Assembly (NCBI RefSeq): GCF_008123515.1
Contig: NZ_VSSR01000008.1
Location: 107,487-171,486 of the forward strand
Direction: 5' to 3'
Length of the DNA stretch: 64,000 nucleotides
Source of the DNA: Bradyrhizobium cytisi
GTDB taxonomy: Bacteria > Pseudomonadota > Alphaproteobacteria > Rhizobiales > Xanthobacteraceae
Shown: positions 43,447 through 52,585 of the stretch, one piece after another
How positions within the stretch are numbered: position 1 is the first letter of the stretch
Layout of the letters: the number at the start of each line of letters is the position of its first letter
Translations under genes and position numbers: made by a program
The notes under the pieces: model-generated
Told to the model about the DNA's origin: nothing
What the model saw: only the letters and a program-made list of their open reading frames with translations
Databases searched by the model: none

Positions 43447-44751
43447 ATGCAGTACAATCAGCCCTATGGCGTCAGCGATCCGAACGCGCCGTACATCAAC
43501 GGCAACCCCTCGACTGGCACGATGGGCTCGATCCCGCCAGCGGCCTCGATTGAGTATCCGCAGCGCGAGATCGTCAACCTGATCGCCGCCACGGGCCGCG
43601 CGCCGTCGAATGGTGATCTGTTCCAGCTTGGGCGCAGCGTGCAGAGTGGCATGCTGATCGCGTCCGACGACACCGGCACCGCCAATGCCTACGCCTGCGC
43701 GCTGAGCCCGGCTCCGACTGCCTATAGCAAATATCTCACCATCGTCATCCAGATCGGCAACGCCAACACCGGGGCCTCCGTCCTCAACGTCAACAGTCTC
43801 GGCAACAAGCCTATCATTCGCGCGGACGGCTCGGCGCTGCAGGGCAACGAGATGAAGACGGGGAATATCTTCGCCTTCGTCTACGACGGCAGCGCCTTCC
43901 GCATCGCGTGGCCACTGACCTACACACTCGGCGGCTTGGTGCTGTTGCAGGCCCCGCTCGATCTCTACGTCAACGCAGCTACCGGCAACGACTCCACCCT
44001 CGACGGCCGCAATCCAACATCCATCGGCAGCGGGCATGGCCCGTTCCGGACCATCAGCCGGTCGATGAACGAGGTGATCAAGTACAATCTCAACGGCTTC
44101 AGCATCTCGGTTCATGTCGCGGACGGCGGATACACAGAGAATGTCGTTTGCCCTGCGATCAACGGCTCTGGTGTCGTCAACATCCTCGGCAACCACGCCA
44201 ATCCGAGCAACTGCACGCAGACCGCCGCCGCAGGCTCGACGTTCGATATTGCGCCGTTCGGCAACTACTACATCGATGGCTTCCGCGTCTCGGCTCCGCT
44301 GATCTCGGGCGGCGATCCTGGCTCGGGCATTCTCTGCCAGAAGAACGGCACTGTCGTCATCGGGGCGCTCGACTGCGGCGTTTGCAGAAGCTCGCACATC
44401 GAAGGGTCGGGCTCCATCACGACGATTGGGCCGATCCGCATCTTCGGAGGAGCGTTCCAGCACTGCATGGCAGCGCTTGCCGGCGTCATCGCGCACAGCA
44501 CAACGCCGACGCCGTTCCCGCCGCCGACGATCTCGATCATGAACCCGGTGACGTTCACCAACGGCTTCATCTATGCGACCGAGATCGGGATGTTCTACGG
44601 CTGGTATCAGTCGATCACAGGTGCGGGCAATGTCACCGGGCCGAAGTTCCTCGTCAGCTTGAACGCGCTGCTCTGGACCAATGCGCAAGGCGTGAACTAT
44701 TTCCCCGGATCGTCTGCCGGCGTCGTCAACACGGGCGGTCAGTATTCCTGA
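43447..44751 (+). CDS. Tail fibre-like protein, 434 aa
   Basis: A 434-residue protein. An N-terminal part (PYINGNPSTGTMGSIPPAASIEYPQREIVNLIAATGRAPSNGDLFQLGRSVQSG) resembles tail-fibre attachment regions. From about residue 175 it has DLYVNAATGNDSTLDGRNP...GPFRTISRSMNEV, a typical entry to a right-handed beta-helix (pectate-lyase-like) shaft, followed by many short strands. It may bind or trim surface polysaccharide; catalytic residues are not evident. Confidence 0.8.
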   Translation: MQYNQPYGVSDPNAPYINGNPSTGTMGSIPPAASIEYPQREIVNLIAATGRAPSNGDLFQLGRSVQSGMLIASDDTGTANAYACALSPAPTAYSKYLTIVIQIGNANTGASVLNVNSLGNKPIIRADGSALQGNEMKTGNIFAFVYDGSAFRIAWPLTYTLGGLVLLQAPLDLYVNAATGNDSTLDGRNPTSIGSGHGPFRTISRSMNEVIKYNLNGFSISVHVADGGYTENVVCPAINGSGVVNILGNHANPSNCTQTAAAGSTFDIAPFGNYYIDGFRVSAPLISGGDPGSGILCQKNGTVVIGALDCGVCRSSHIEGSGSITTIGPIRIFGGAFQHCMAALAGVIAHSTTPTPFPPPTISIMNPVTFTNGFIYATEIGMFYGWYQSITGAGNVTGPKFLVSLNALLWTNAQGVNYFPGSSAGVVNTGGQYS

Positions 44752-44765
44752 CGGAGATCATCGAG

Positions 44766-45389
44766 ATGGACAGGTTCAATCCGACCAACTGGTTCTGGTT
44801 CGTTGGCGACAACACGAAGGTCTATGCCTCCGCGCGCAACATCTACGTGACCAAGGACGATCCGGCTTACGTCGCGTGGAGCGAGAGCAACCTCACGATG
44901 ACGATGCCGGACGAGGCAGAGCTGTGGTACTACATGAAGGCCGTGCTGCCGCCTTGGGTGTTCGACGGCACCACCTTCGTGCAGCCCGGCGAAGGCGCGT
45001 ACACCCAGACGCAGCTCAAGAGCTACAGCGGCGTGGTCGAGGACGTGGCGGCGAACAGCGGCATGGTCGCAGCCGGAATCCCGATCGGCACCGACCCGAT
45101 CACAAAGCGCAAGATCGCGGACGCTCGCACGGCGGCCGAGGCGGACCCGGAATACACCACGACGGTCGTCGGCTCTGACGGCAATCTCTATCCGGCTGAT
45201 GCTGCCAAGCTGATCGAAATGTCCGACGCCGTGATCGCCTTCGGCACGGTGCTCAACGACACCTATGCGACGCTGCACACCGACATTGATGCGGGGACGG
45301 TCACCACGCTGCAAGAGATCGACGCCGCCTTCGCAGGCGTTGCGCGCGACATCAAGCACGGCAGGCGAAACCATTATCGTGGCGGCTGA
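44766..45389 (+). CDS. Tail fibre-associated protein, DUF4376-like C-terminus
   Basis: A 207-residue protein between two fibre genes. The first 75 residues contain aromatic strands (NWFWFVGDNTKVYASARNIYVTKDDPAYVAWSE); the C-terminal half (KRKIADARTAAEADPEYTTTVVGSDGNLYPADAAKLIEMSDAVI) resembles DUF4376-type tail-fibre accessory proteins. GGAGATCATCGAG lies before the ATG. It could be a fibre assembly factor or a minor fibre component. Confidence 0.6.
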   Translation: MDRFNPTNWFWFVGDNTKVYASARNIYVTKDDPAYVAWSESNLTMTMPDEAELWYYMKAVLPPWVFDGTTFVQPGEGAYTQTQLKSYSGVVEDVAANSGMVAAGIPIGTDPITKRKIADARTAAEADPEYTTTVVGSDGNLYPADAAKLIEMSDAVIAFGTVLNDTYATLHTDIDAGTVTTLQEIDAAFAGVARDIKHGRRNHYRGG

Positions 45390-45392
45390 GAG

Positions 45393-45737
45393 ATGGCGAT
45401 CGTCAACATCACCACAGAGAACGATGCGGACTTCTACCGCACGTTCATCTGGCAGACCATCGACGGTGCGCCCATCGACCTTTCTGGCGGGTTGCTCGAA
45501 ATGATGCTGCGGCGGCGGGCCGAGGATGAGACGGCGCTGCTGCGGCTCGGCAGCGACACCGGGGAGATCAAGCTGACCGATCCGGTCAATGGCCAGTTCA
45601 CCGTGCGCATCGATCAGCTGACGCTGGCGCGGCTCGGGCTCGGCAGCTTCGATCAATCGAACATCTTCAACCGCAATGGCTACAAGGTCCGGGTCTGGAG
45701 CGGCACGCTCATCAACAATGCGGGGCCGACGCGATGA
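45393..45737 (+). CDS. Hypothetical tail-tip protein, 114 aa
   Basis: A 114-residue beta-rich protein ([31 protein letters not shown] ... [21 protein letters not shown]). The layout resembles the N-terminal domain of small baseplate or fibre upper proteins. It overlaps the next fibre gene by four bases, indicating coupling. No catalytic role is evident. Confidence 0.6.
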   Translation: MAIVNITTENDADFYRTFIWQTIDGAPIDLSGGLLEMMLRRRAEDETALLRLGSDTGEIKLTDPVNGQFTVRIDQLTLARLGLGSFDQSNIFNRNGYKVRVWSGTLINNAGPTR

Positions 45738-47380
45738 GTGAAGTCGAGGTCATCAACAGGGACAATGTGAGCCTCGCGAGCAGCGACAGCAACGTGATCG
45801 TCGTGCTCGACAACGAGGTGGAGGTGATCCAGACCTTCGAGCAGGGCCCGCCTGGGCCGCAAGGCATCCCCGGCATTCAGGGCCCAGTGGGGCCGAACGG
45901 CGAGGATGGCAACACCGTTCTCTACGGGCCCAACGATCCTATCTTCGAAGGCGTGGACGGCGACTTCTGGATCAACACCACGACGCACTTTATTTTCGGC
46001 CCGAAGGCCGCAGGCGTATGGCCCGCAGGCACGTCGCTGGTCGGGCCGCAGGGCGTCGCAGGGCCGCAGGGACCGCAGGGCCCGCAAGGTCCGGCTGGCC
46101 CGACGATCAATCCCGCGACCGCGGTCCCGCTGATCGACGGCGTCGGCGCGGTCGGCAATTCGGTCAAGTATGCGCGGGAGGATCACGTCCATCCCTCCGA
46201 TGTGGCGGCGTCGGCGGTGCGCTTCGACGCCGTGCAGGCACTGACCGGCGCGCAGTTGCTGCAGGCGCGGCAGAACATCTGCGCCGCGCCGGGCGATGCG
46301 ATGAGCTACAGCGGCATTCAGGTCAACGGCTCTGGGGAGGTCAGCCAGCGTCTCGGCGCCACTCCGGTGACACTGGTCAGCGGCACTCCTCGCTACATCG
46401 TTGATAGTATACGCGCGGGCTACTTCCATGCGGCCAATACCGCCATCATGTCCGCACAGCAGCTCGGCGCCGGTCCTCCCGGCTTCTCCGCCGGCATTCA
46501 GTTGACATCGGCTGGTGCGCCGATGTCGGCGCCCGGTGCCGGCGACAATGCCAGTTTGAGTGTTCCGGTCGAGGGCTATCGCTGCCAGCGCTTGGGCTGG
46601 AACACGGCGGGAGCGACCCAGCCGCTGACTGCGTGTTTCTTTTTCTACTCCAACGTCGCCGGGACCTTCTCTCTCAACGTGCGCAACGGCGCCAACGACC
46701 GCAGCTACTCCAAGAGTTGCGCGTATTCCAATGCTGCGAATTGGACGTTCTACAAGGTCACCATTCCACCACCGCCGAGCGGCAATTGGGCTACCGGCTT
46801 CAACACGTCGATCGATTTCAGGATCACCGCGGTCTGCGGCACGACTTACCAGCAGCCTGACGGAGCTTGGGCTAACGGCAACTTCCTCGGCACTCCCGCC
46901 ACCACCAACTTCTTCGCGGCGTCTGGCAACTTCTGCGCCGCGACCGGGTTCGCCCTGCTGCCGGGTAGCGACGGGCCGAAGGATTGGCAGTCGCTTGCTG
47001 CCTGCCAGCGCTCGTTCGTAAATGAGTTCCATCTGTGTCAGCGCTACTATGAAAAGAGCTTCCAATATCTGACGGTCCCGGCGCAAGGCACCGGGTTCAC
47101 TTCAAACTCGCTGTTCCTCCAAGCGGGGGGAGCGGGCACCCAGTCGGTTCAACCTACTTTCTTCTTCAAGGCGTCGAAGCGCGCGATCCCGACAATTACC
47201 TTGTTCAATCCTCAGAACGGCAATGCCTTGGCGCGCAATGTCTCGCGCGCCAGCGATTGGGCGGCGACAGCACTCAATTCGGCTGACGTTGACTGCTTCC
47301 AAATCTACGGCACCAGTCCCGGCTCGTCGGCGATCTTCGACACTTGCGGCATCCACTGGACCGCTGAGGCGGGGTTGTGA
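45734..47380 (+). CDS. Tail fibre protein with short collagen-like segments, 548 aa
   Basis: A 548-residue fibre. Residues 1-35 are beta-rich; two short Gly-X-Y runs follow (about 36-58, [26 protein letters not shown], and about 101-121, [20 protein letters not shown]), separated by a small [26 protein letters not shown] module. The rest contains a [13 protein letters not shown] REDHVHPSD metal-binding turn typical of phage fibres and a large C-terminal beta domain, likely the receptor-binding tip. Confidence 0.8.
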   Translation: MSEVEVINRDNVSLASSDSNVIVVLDNEVEVIQTFEQGPPGPQGIPGIQGPVGPNGEDGNTVLYGPNDPIFEGVDGDFWINTTTHFIFGPKAAGVWPAGTSLVGPQGVAGPQGPQGPQGPAGPTINPATAVPLIDGVGAVGNSVKYAREDHVHPSDVAASAVRFDAVQALTGAQLLQARQNICAAPGDAMSYSGIQVNGSGEVSQRLGATPVTLVSGTPRYIVDSIRAGYFHAANTAIMSAQQLGAGPPGFSAGIQLTSAGAPMSAPGAGDNASLSVPVEGYRCQRLGWNTAGATQPLTACFFFYSNVAGTFSLNVRNGANDRSYSKSCAYSNAANWTFYKVTIPPPPSGNWATGFNTSIDFRITAVCGTTYQQPDGAWANGNFLGTPATTNFFAASGNFCAATGFALLPGSDGPKDWQSLAACQRSFVNEFHLCQRYYEKSFQYLTVPAQGTGFTSNSLFLQAGGAGTQSVQPTFFFKASKRAIPTITLFNPQNGNALARNVSRASDWAATALNSADVDCFQIYGTSPGSSAIFDTCGIHWTAEAGL

Positions 47381-47592
47381 TCGTGGCCGATTATCAGGTC
47401 ACCGCGACCGACATCGTACAGCGCACCGAGGACGGCGCGTTCATTCCGAACGATCCCGGCAACGCCGACCGCATCGAGTACGAGGCGTGGCTTGCGGACG
47501 GCGGCGTGCCCGATCCCGCGCCGGTCGCGATCAACCCGACGCTCAGCGCCAAGCCCGCCATGACGACAGCCCAAATACTGGGAGCAACCTGA
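47377..47592 (+). CDS. Hypothetical tail-tip accessory protein, 71 aa
   Basis: A 71-residue acidic protein starting with GTG at 47377, overlapping the fibre stop. [46 protein letters not shown] resembles the short fibre-associated proteins that often follow fibres and carry the -W--GG-PDP motif. It overlaps the next gene by one base. Confidence 0.6.
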   Translation: MIVADYQVTATDIVQRTEDGAFIPNDPGNADRIEYEAWLADGGVPDPAPVAINPTLSAKPAMTTAQILGAT

Positions 47593-47927
47593 TGTCTTCA
47601 GTCGATCAGATCGCCGCTGCGTCCGATCCGACCTTCTCCGGTCGCGTCATGATGATCATGTTCAAGGTGGCGCAGAATGTCGCCAGCGAGGACCCAGGCA
47701 CCGAGCACCATGCCGAGCGGCTCGACTATTCCGGCTTGGTGATCCGTGGCGAGGAGAAGCCGCAGATCGTCGCCGCGCATGTCATCTCCTCGAATCCGAC
47801 CATCGGCGCGGCCATCGACAGCGATCCGGCAGCGCTCGGCAGCAACGTGCCGGATGGCGATATCGAGTTCGCGCTGGCTTCCATCTGGACTTCGCGGTCG
47901 CTGGCTTTTGCGGCAGCGCCGCCCTAG
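47592..47927 (+). CDS. Hypothetical protein at end of tail module, 111 aa
   Basis: A 111-residue protein ([34 protein letters not shown] ... RGEEKPQIVAAHVISSNPTIGAAIDSD). Related small proteins follow fibres in other prophages. Its start overlaps the previous stop (TGATG). It is the last gene of the tail transcript. Confidence 0.6.
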   Translation: MSSVDQIAAASDPTFSGRVMMIMFKVAQNVASEDPGTEHHAERLDYSGLVIRGEEKPQIVAAHVISSNPTIGAAIDSDPAALGSNVPDGDIEFALASIWTSRSLAFAAAPP

Positions 47928-48146
47928 CGGCCAAGCCGTCTGCCCGGGCGCAATAAGTCCAATACAGCTCTTGCTGCACTGCCACCGTATCAAGCTTTAG
48001 TCTTTGGTCTACCCGGCCCCTGCCGAGATGGTTGGGTCACGCCTGTATTATGCGCACAACTAAGAACAACCCGGCAACGGTCCCTTGCAACCAACAGTCC
48101 CTATTGCAAATCTCGAACACAACAAGCGACTGATTCGTGGGGATGG

Positions 48147-49811
48147 ATGGCGAAGGCCGGCAAACGTACAAATCCGATTATCCTTCAGGCTGGCATGTCG
48201 ATCGGCACGAACGCTGCCGAGATGGACGACGATTTCCTCCTACCGTGCTTCGTGCACTATCCGCCCGTCGATCTTTGCCTGAATGTCGCTTCGAGGGGCA
48301 TGGTCGTTGAAGGCCGGACAGGCTCCGGCAAGACAGCCATATTGAAGTATATCGATGCCAAAACGACCAACTCGGTCACCATCGATCCGACCGAAATGGC
48401 AATGAGCTACGTCACTAACTCAGACGTGCTTCGGTTCTTGCAGGCAATCGGGGCTGATCTCGATCTCACGTTCCAGGTTTTGTGGAAACACGTCCTGTGT
48501 ATCGAATTCATTCGCCTTCGATACAACGTCCAGAGTGAGACAACCTCCAAGTCAGTTTTCGGATCAATCTTTGACCGGTTTTCACGGGATGACCGAAAGA
48601 AGCGATCCGTCACCTATCTCAAGAATTGGGAGGGGAAGTTTTGGATCACTATGGACCAGAACATCAAAGAATTGACTGAAAAGGTCGAGAACGAGGTCAA
48701 GGCTGAGGTTGGCGCAGAGGTAGAGAAGTTCAAGCTCGGCGGCCAATACGAGAAGCGTCTAAGCTCCGATAAAAAGTCAGAAATCGTCGCAAGGATACGA
48801 AAAATTATTCACGCCGATCAGCTCGCCGAGTTAGCAGGCGTGATCGACATCTTAGCAGAGCTGGAACGCGAGGATAAAAAGCACTTCGACGAAACCAAGT
48901 ACTACATCATGATTGACCGCCTAGATGAAAACTGGGTGGACGTATCAATTCGCTTCAAACTTATCCGCGCGCTCATCGAAACCCTGAAGTCGTTCCGCAG
49001 AATAACTGACCTGAAAATCCTTGTTGCGCTCAGATCAGATGTCTTAGAGCGGGTTATTCAAGAGACCGCGGACATAAGCTTCCAGCGCGAGAAGTTGGAC
49101 GATTACTTCATCCGTCTGAAGTGGGATAAGTCACTACTAAAACAACTAATCGATACGCGCATCCAAACCTTGTTCAAGCAGCGATATACGCAGAATGCCA
49201 TCCATTTTGCCGACGTATTTCCCTACAACGTGGGCAACGTCGATCCTTTCGAATACATGATTGAGCGTACTCTCATGCGACCGAGAGACATAATCGCTTT
49301 CGTAAATCAGTGCCTCAAAACTGCCGAGGGCACGTACGAGGTCACCGGCCAGACCATTCGTAAAGCAGAAATAGAGTTCTCTCGCATCCGGCGAGACGCC
49401 CTAGAGCAGGAGTGGCAAAGCGCCTTCCCTACCATAGAGCGGCTTCTCGACTTCATCGGTAAAAAGCAAAAGCCTGTTATCGGCCTTTCAGAGTTCGTCG
49501 ACGGAAACGAGCTCGACGAGTTGGCTCTGGCGATTGACTCGGATGCTTCTCTTTCAGAGGACCCACTGCACGTCGCGGCGAAAAACTACTGCGCATCTAG
49601 CAAGCCTGACCACTACGACTTACTCAGGGTATTGGTCGGGACGCTGTATCGCGTCGGCGCCGTCGGCGTTAAACTGCGCAACGGCAACAGATATTTGTAC
49701 TCACACAACGACGAGCCAATCCTGTCGATTGCGCAGATAACTGAGGACACACGTATACGTATCCATCCCATGCTCTGGGGCTCATATCGATTTCCCATGA
49801 AGCACGATTGA
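48147..49811 (+). CDS. P-loop ATPase, Sll1717-like, candidate defence gene
   Basis: A 554-residue ATPase. Walker A is EGRTGSGKTA at residues 55-64; Walker B is likely YYIMIDRLDEN in the middle. A charged, coiled-coil-like segment lies between (about 175-235), and the C-terminal half looks like an AAA lid plus a winged-helix element. I associate it with the Sll1717-type P-loop ATPases found near mobile elements and defence genes. The sequence is visibly more AT-rich than the tail genes, and it stands alone after the tail module, a usual place for prophage cargo. Function not established. Confidence 0.7.
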   Translation: MAKAGKRTNPIILQAGMSIGTNAAEMDDDFLLPCFVHYPPVDLCLNVASRGMVVEGRTGSGKTAILKYIDAKTTNSVTIDPTEMAMSYVTNSDVLRFLQAIGADLDLTFQVLWKHVLCIEFIRLRYNVQSETTSKSVFGSIFDRFSRDDRKKRSVTYLKNWEGKFWITMDQNIKELTEKVENEVKAEVGAEVEKFKLGGQYEKRLSSDKKSEIVARIRKIIHADQLAELAGVIDILAELEREDKKHFDETKYYIMIDRLDENWVDVSIRFKLIRALIETLKSFRRITDLKILVALRSDVLERVIQETADISFQREKLDDYFIRLKWDKSLLKQLIDTRIQTLFKQRYTQNAIHFADVFPYNVGNVDPFEYMIERTLMRPRDIIAFVNQCLKTAEGTYEVTGQTIRKAEIEFSRIRRDALEQEWQSAFPTIERLLDFIGKKQKPVIGLSEFVDGNELDELALAIDSDASLSEDPLHVAAKNYCASSKPDHYDLLRVLVGTLYRVGAVGVKLRNGNRYLYSHNDEPILSIAQITEDTRIRIHPMLWGSYRFPMKHD

Positions 49812-50061
49812 TGGCCGACCACTGTGGCACTAGGAAGTCAGCTTAGCTGATGACCCTGCGTACGAAAACTGCTATCGGCAAGCCTTCGACTTTGGGGCCT
49901 TTACAATGCCCTTCCCGCTCTACAAAAACCGCCAGGGCCATGAGCAGTTTACTTGCCAGTGGCGCCGTAGAAACCACTGAGCTTCGAGTTCAAGGATTCA
50001 AGGTGACTAGATTTTGACTGGCCATTTTGGCCATGTACTTTCGGACTATGCCGATGTGCGC

Positions 50062-50085
50062 GGCCCTGCTTCGGCGGGGCCTTTT
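50062..50085 (+). terminator. Rho-independent terminator with TTCG loop
   Basis: GGCCCTGC pairs with GCGGGGCC (one G-T pair) around a TTCG tetraloop, followed by TTTTT. It ends transcription from the ATPase side. Confidence 0.8.
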
Positions 50086-50094
50086 TCATTTGTC

Positions 50095-50131
50095 TGAAAA
50101 ACGCCTGCTCCGGTTCTTTTCCGAAGCAGGC
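50095..50131 (-). terminator. Terminator facing leftward
   Basis: On the minus strand GCCTGCT ... AGCAGGC forms a stem (with an inner CCGG-type extension), followed by GTTTTTC. No leftward gene is recognised upstream of it, within 50131-50406. Confidence 0.6.
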
Positions 50132-50406
50132 CAAGGTCATCACTCATGCTCGGGCGAGTGTGCACCGCCCAAGGAGCGTATGGTAGCACGTTGCGATGGT
50201 TTCGCTATACAACCGCCATCATCTCATTTATTTTAACACTCCCGGTTCTTCGTGGTCGCTGGGGCCATCACGAAGAGCCCTTGGACAAGAAGTGTGTGCG
50301 ACCAAGGGCGAGGAAATGCTGAGCGGCGGCTCAAGCCGCCTTTGCCACTGCCCCGAACTCTCACATCGCTGATCTTGTGTGCCCCTTCGCGAAGGAGATC
50401 AAAGCG

Positions 50407-51063
50407 ATGCCTAAACCATTTCCGGTGCTCGTTCATATCGAAGAGATCGCGCTCGGCACGGTGCTGCGCAAGCTGCACGAGACGCCTGGCGTGATCAGCG
50501 TTGACCTGCAGTTCGGGCTCGGCGGCCAAGGCGCAGGCAAGCAGCAGCTGCAGCAGGCGGCGCAGTCCAAGCGTGGCAGCTCCGAGGAGATCGTCGTCAA
50601 GCTGCTGCTGCAGGGGCCGAAGCACATCAGCGAGATCAGCGCAGCGGTCGGCGGAAAGAAGACCCGCGCCTATGGCGTGATGACCTCGCTGCGCAAGCAG
50701 CAGCTTGCCGAGCCCGGCCAAGGGCGGGCGGTCTGGCAGCTTACCCACAAGGCCCGCGCCCAGCTCGGCAATGTGAAGGCCTTGCCAGCGCCTCCTGCTG
50801 CCGCCCCAGCGATCAAGCGTGGCCCTGCAGACCGCGCTGCTCCCGGCTCGGGCAATATCCTGCTGCGCTCGGCGCTGGACGGCGGCACCAAGCCGCCAAA
50901 GGAGCTGCGCGAGATCATGGGCTCGAAAGGCATGTCGGCGAAGAGCATCAGCGGCGTGCTGGAGCGCGCGAAGAAGCGCGGGCTGATCAAAAAGAATGGC
51001 GCGGGTTACGAGCTGACCGCGAAGGGACAGAAGATCGAGATGGGAGCATCCGCAAATGGCTAG
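50407..51063 (+). CDS. Probable DNA-binding protein with two winged helices, 218 aa
   Basis: A 218-residue protein. An N-terminal helical domain (VLRKLHETPGVISVDLQFGL) is followed by two winged-helix-like units: SSEEIVVKLLLQGPKHISEISAAVGGKKTRAYGVMTSLRKQ and GNILLRSALDGGTKPPKELREIMGSKGMSAKSISGVLERAKKRGLI. A Pro/Ala linker separates them. The ATG at 50407 has AAGGAG at good spacing. As first gene of an overlapping regulatory block, it could control early or late phage genes; family not identified. Confidence 0.7.
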   Translation: MPKPFPVLVHIEEIALGTVLRKLHETPGVISVDLQFGLGGQGAGKQQLQQAAQSKRGSSEEIVVKLLLQGPKHISEISAAVGGKKTRAYGVMTSLRKQQLAEPGQGRAVWQLTHKARAQLGNVKALPAPPAAAPAIKRGPADRAAPGSGNILLRSALDGGTKPPKELREIMGSKGMSAKSISGVLERAKKRGLIKKNGAGYELTAKGQKIEMGASANG

Positions 51064-51427
51064 GGGATTTGTCAGAGTCTATCGGACCTATAATTACATC
51101 GATAAGAACCCGGTGATCGATAAGGTCCGCACCCTCGTTCGGGACGAGGGCCTCATCAAAAATTTGAAGGCGGTCCACGAGATCAGCGGCGTTTCGACAT
51201 CGACGCTTGACAACTGGTTCAACGGAACGACGCGCTCGCCGCAGCACGCGACCATTGCAGCTGTGATCACTTCGCTCGGCTATCAGGAGGAGTTCGTGCG
51301 GAAAAAGGAGATCGATGTCGAGCGCGAGCGCAAGATCGGCGCGGACTGGCTGGTGAAGCAGGCCGAGAAGAAAGAACGGGCTGCGCCCCCGAAGAGCAAC
51401 GGCCACAGGCGGAGCAAGCGCCGATGA
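51056..51427 (+). CDS. Helix-turn-helix regulator, 123 aa
   Basis: A 123-residue protein with a lambda-repressor-type HTH at about residues 38-75 (AVHEISGVSTSTLDNWFNGTTRSPQHATIAAVITSLG) and a basic C-terminus. It overlaps its neighbours by eight and four bases. It is a plausible phage repressor or activator, but the lack of a peptidase domain means it would not be a LexA-type CI. Confidence 0.75.
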   Translation: MARGFVRVYRTYNYIDKNPVIDKVRTLVRDEGLIKNLKAVHEISGVSTSTLDNWFNGTTRSPQHATIAAVITSLGYQEEFVRKKEIDVERERKIGADWLVKQAEKKERAAPPKSNGHRRSKRR

Positions 51428-51666
51428 AGCCGCTGATCCACGATGCACCCAACGAGGCGGTGATCACCGAGCTGTATGCCTATCTGTCTACGGATGCCAC
51501 AGGCGAAGGCATTTGCGCGGGGATGCTCGGCGCATTCTGGACGCCGCTGGTCACATCGAAGGCGCGGGTCGCGGAAAGCATGCGACCGCTCGCGGCAGAG
51601 ATTGCGCGGGCCTCGGGCAAGCGCGTGAGGCTGGTAAAGTTCACAGCCAGAGAGGAGGTCCCGTGA
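51424..51666 (+). CDS. Hypothetical protein, 80 aa
   Basis: An 80-residue protein (PNEAVITELYAYLSTDATGEGICAGMLGAFWTPLVTSKARV ...) with alternating beta and helix. Its position in the overlapping block is the main support. No family is recognised. Confidence 0.55.
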   Translation: MKPLIHDAPNEAVITELYAYLSTDATGEGICAGMLGAFWTPLVTSKARVAESMRPLAAEIARASGKRVRLVKFTAREEVP

Positions 51667-52175
51667 TGAGCGAGCGCGAGCTGCGCAAGATGCTCGACTG
51701 TGCTTCCGCGTTCTGCGAGCGGCATTTTGCGGCAAAAGGCGAGATCGCGCCGATGTGGCACGCGGTCACTTCAGATGGACGGACGCTGATCGAGGCGCAT
51801 CCGGTCGAACTGGGCAAGGACTTGGCAGCGGCCATGATCCGCACCTTCTTCGATCTGCGCGACGTGGTTCGCTACGTCTATATTGGCGAAGCGTGGACCC
51901 TGAATCGAATGATCAGACCAGAGGAGCATGAGGAACTGTTCCGCAAGGGGCTCTCACAGCACCCTGATCGCGTCGAGGTGGTGCAGCTGCAGGGCGAGGA
52001 TCGCGACTATGGCCAGATCATCATGTCGCGCGACATCATCAGGCCGAACAAGGGCAAGCCCTATCTCGGCCCGCTGCAGGACATCAACGATCTGCCCCAC
52101 ATTCCGGCAGGCGCGCACGTCCAATCCGAAGGCCGCATGATCGGCATGCTGCCGGTGCGAGGAACGAGACAATGA
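51666..52175 (+). CDS. Hypothetical protein, 169 aa
   Basis: A 169-residue mixed alpha/beta protein (CASAFCERHFAAKGEIAPMWHAV ... DLRDVVRYVYIGEAWTL ... VEVVQLQGEDRDYGQIIMSRDIIRPNKGKPYLGPLQ). The ATG at 51666 overlaps the previous stop (TGATG) with GAGGAGG upstream. Similar unknown proteins occur in rhizobial prophages; function unknown. Confidence 0.6.
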   Translation: MSERELRKMLDCASAFCERHFAAKGEIAPMWHAVTSDGRTLIEAHPVELGKDLAAAMIRTFFDLRDVVRYVYIGEAWTLNRMIRPEEHEELFRKGLSQHPDRVEVVQLQGEDRDYGQIIMSRDIIRPNKGKPYLGPLQDINDLPHIPAGAHVQSEGRMIGMLPVRGTRQ

Positions 52176-52585
52176 CCCGCGACGATGCAGCGTTTACCTG
52201 CCCCGATTGCGGTGGCTTCCTTTTCCGCCCCGGCCCTTGCGGCGGGGTGTCACAGAACATCGAATGCGTCGGCTGCGGCTCCCGCTTCAACGTCGCACTG
52301 GCGCGGCCTGCAGGTGTCAGCCGAGCGCATTCCGAGCGATTGCAAGTGGCGGGAAGACCTCTTCCCGAAGGTGCTGCAATGAGCCTGCGCGCCATGATCA
52401 TCGAGCGAATCCAGGCGAGAGGCGCCGGACCATTCTGGCTGTTCGACTGCTATCACCATCTGGTCGAAAGCGGCGTCTGTCGTGACGAGGCGCTCGAGGC
52501 CCTGACGGCCTTCACCGACGATATCATCGCTGCGAAGAAGCGGAAGCGACTTCAGCTGGTCACAAGCGGAGAAGCTGATGGATGA
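52172..52585 (+). CDS. Zinc-ribbon protein, 137 aa
   Basis: A 137-residue protein with a zinc-ribbon-like N-terminus (CPDCGG ... CVGCGS, plus an intervening PCGG) and a helical C-terminal half (ARGAGPFWLFDCYHHLVESGVCRDEALEALTAFTDDIIAAKKRKRL). The separate character of the two halves, and the Met at about residue 70 (AMSLRAMIIERI), leaves open a second internal start. Likely nucleic-acid-binding. Confidence 0.6.
   Translation: MTRDDAAFTCPDCGGFLFRPGPCGGVSQNIECVGCGSRFNVALARPAGVSRAHSERLQVAGRPLPEGAAMSLRAMIIERIQARGAGPFWLFDCYHHLVESGVCRDEALEALTAFTDDIIAAKKRKRLQLVTSGEADG

Larger units (their letters stand above)
49812..50406. other. Intergenic region with opposed terminators
   Basis: About 600 bases without a supported gene between the ATPase and the regulatory block. 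It contains the two terminator hairpins at 50062-50085 and 50095-50131. A promoter for the downstream block should lie between 50131 and 50400. Confidence 0.5.

Noticed and set aside
42643..44688. A 681-residue open frame on the minus strand opposite gp48 and the tail fibre
   Set aside because: High GC keeps the antisense frame open; the plus-strand proteins match known tail families and the antisense product has no recognisable domain.
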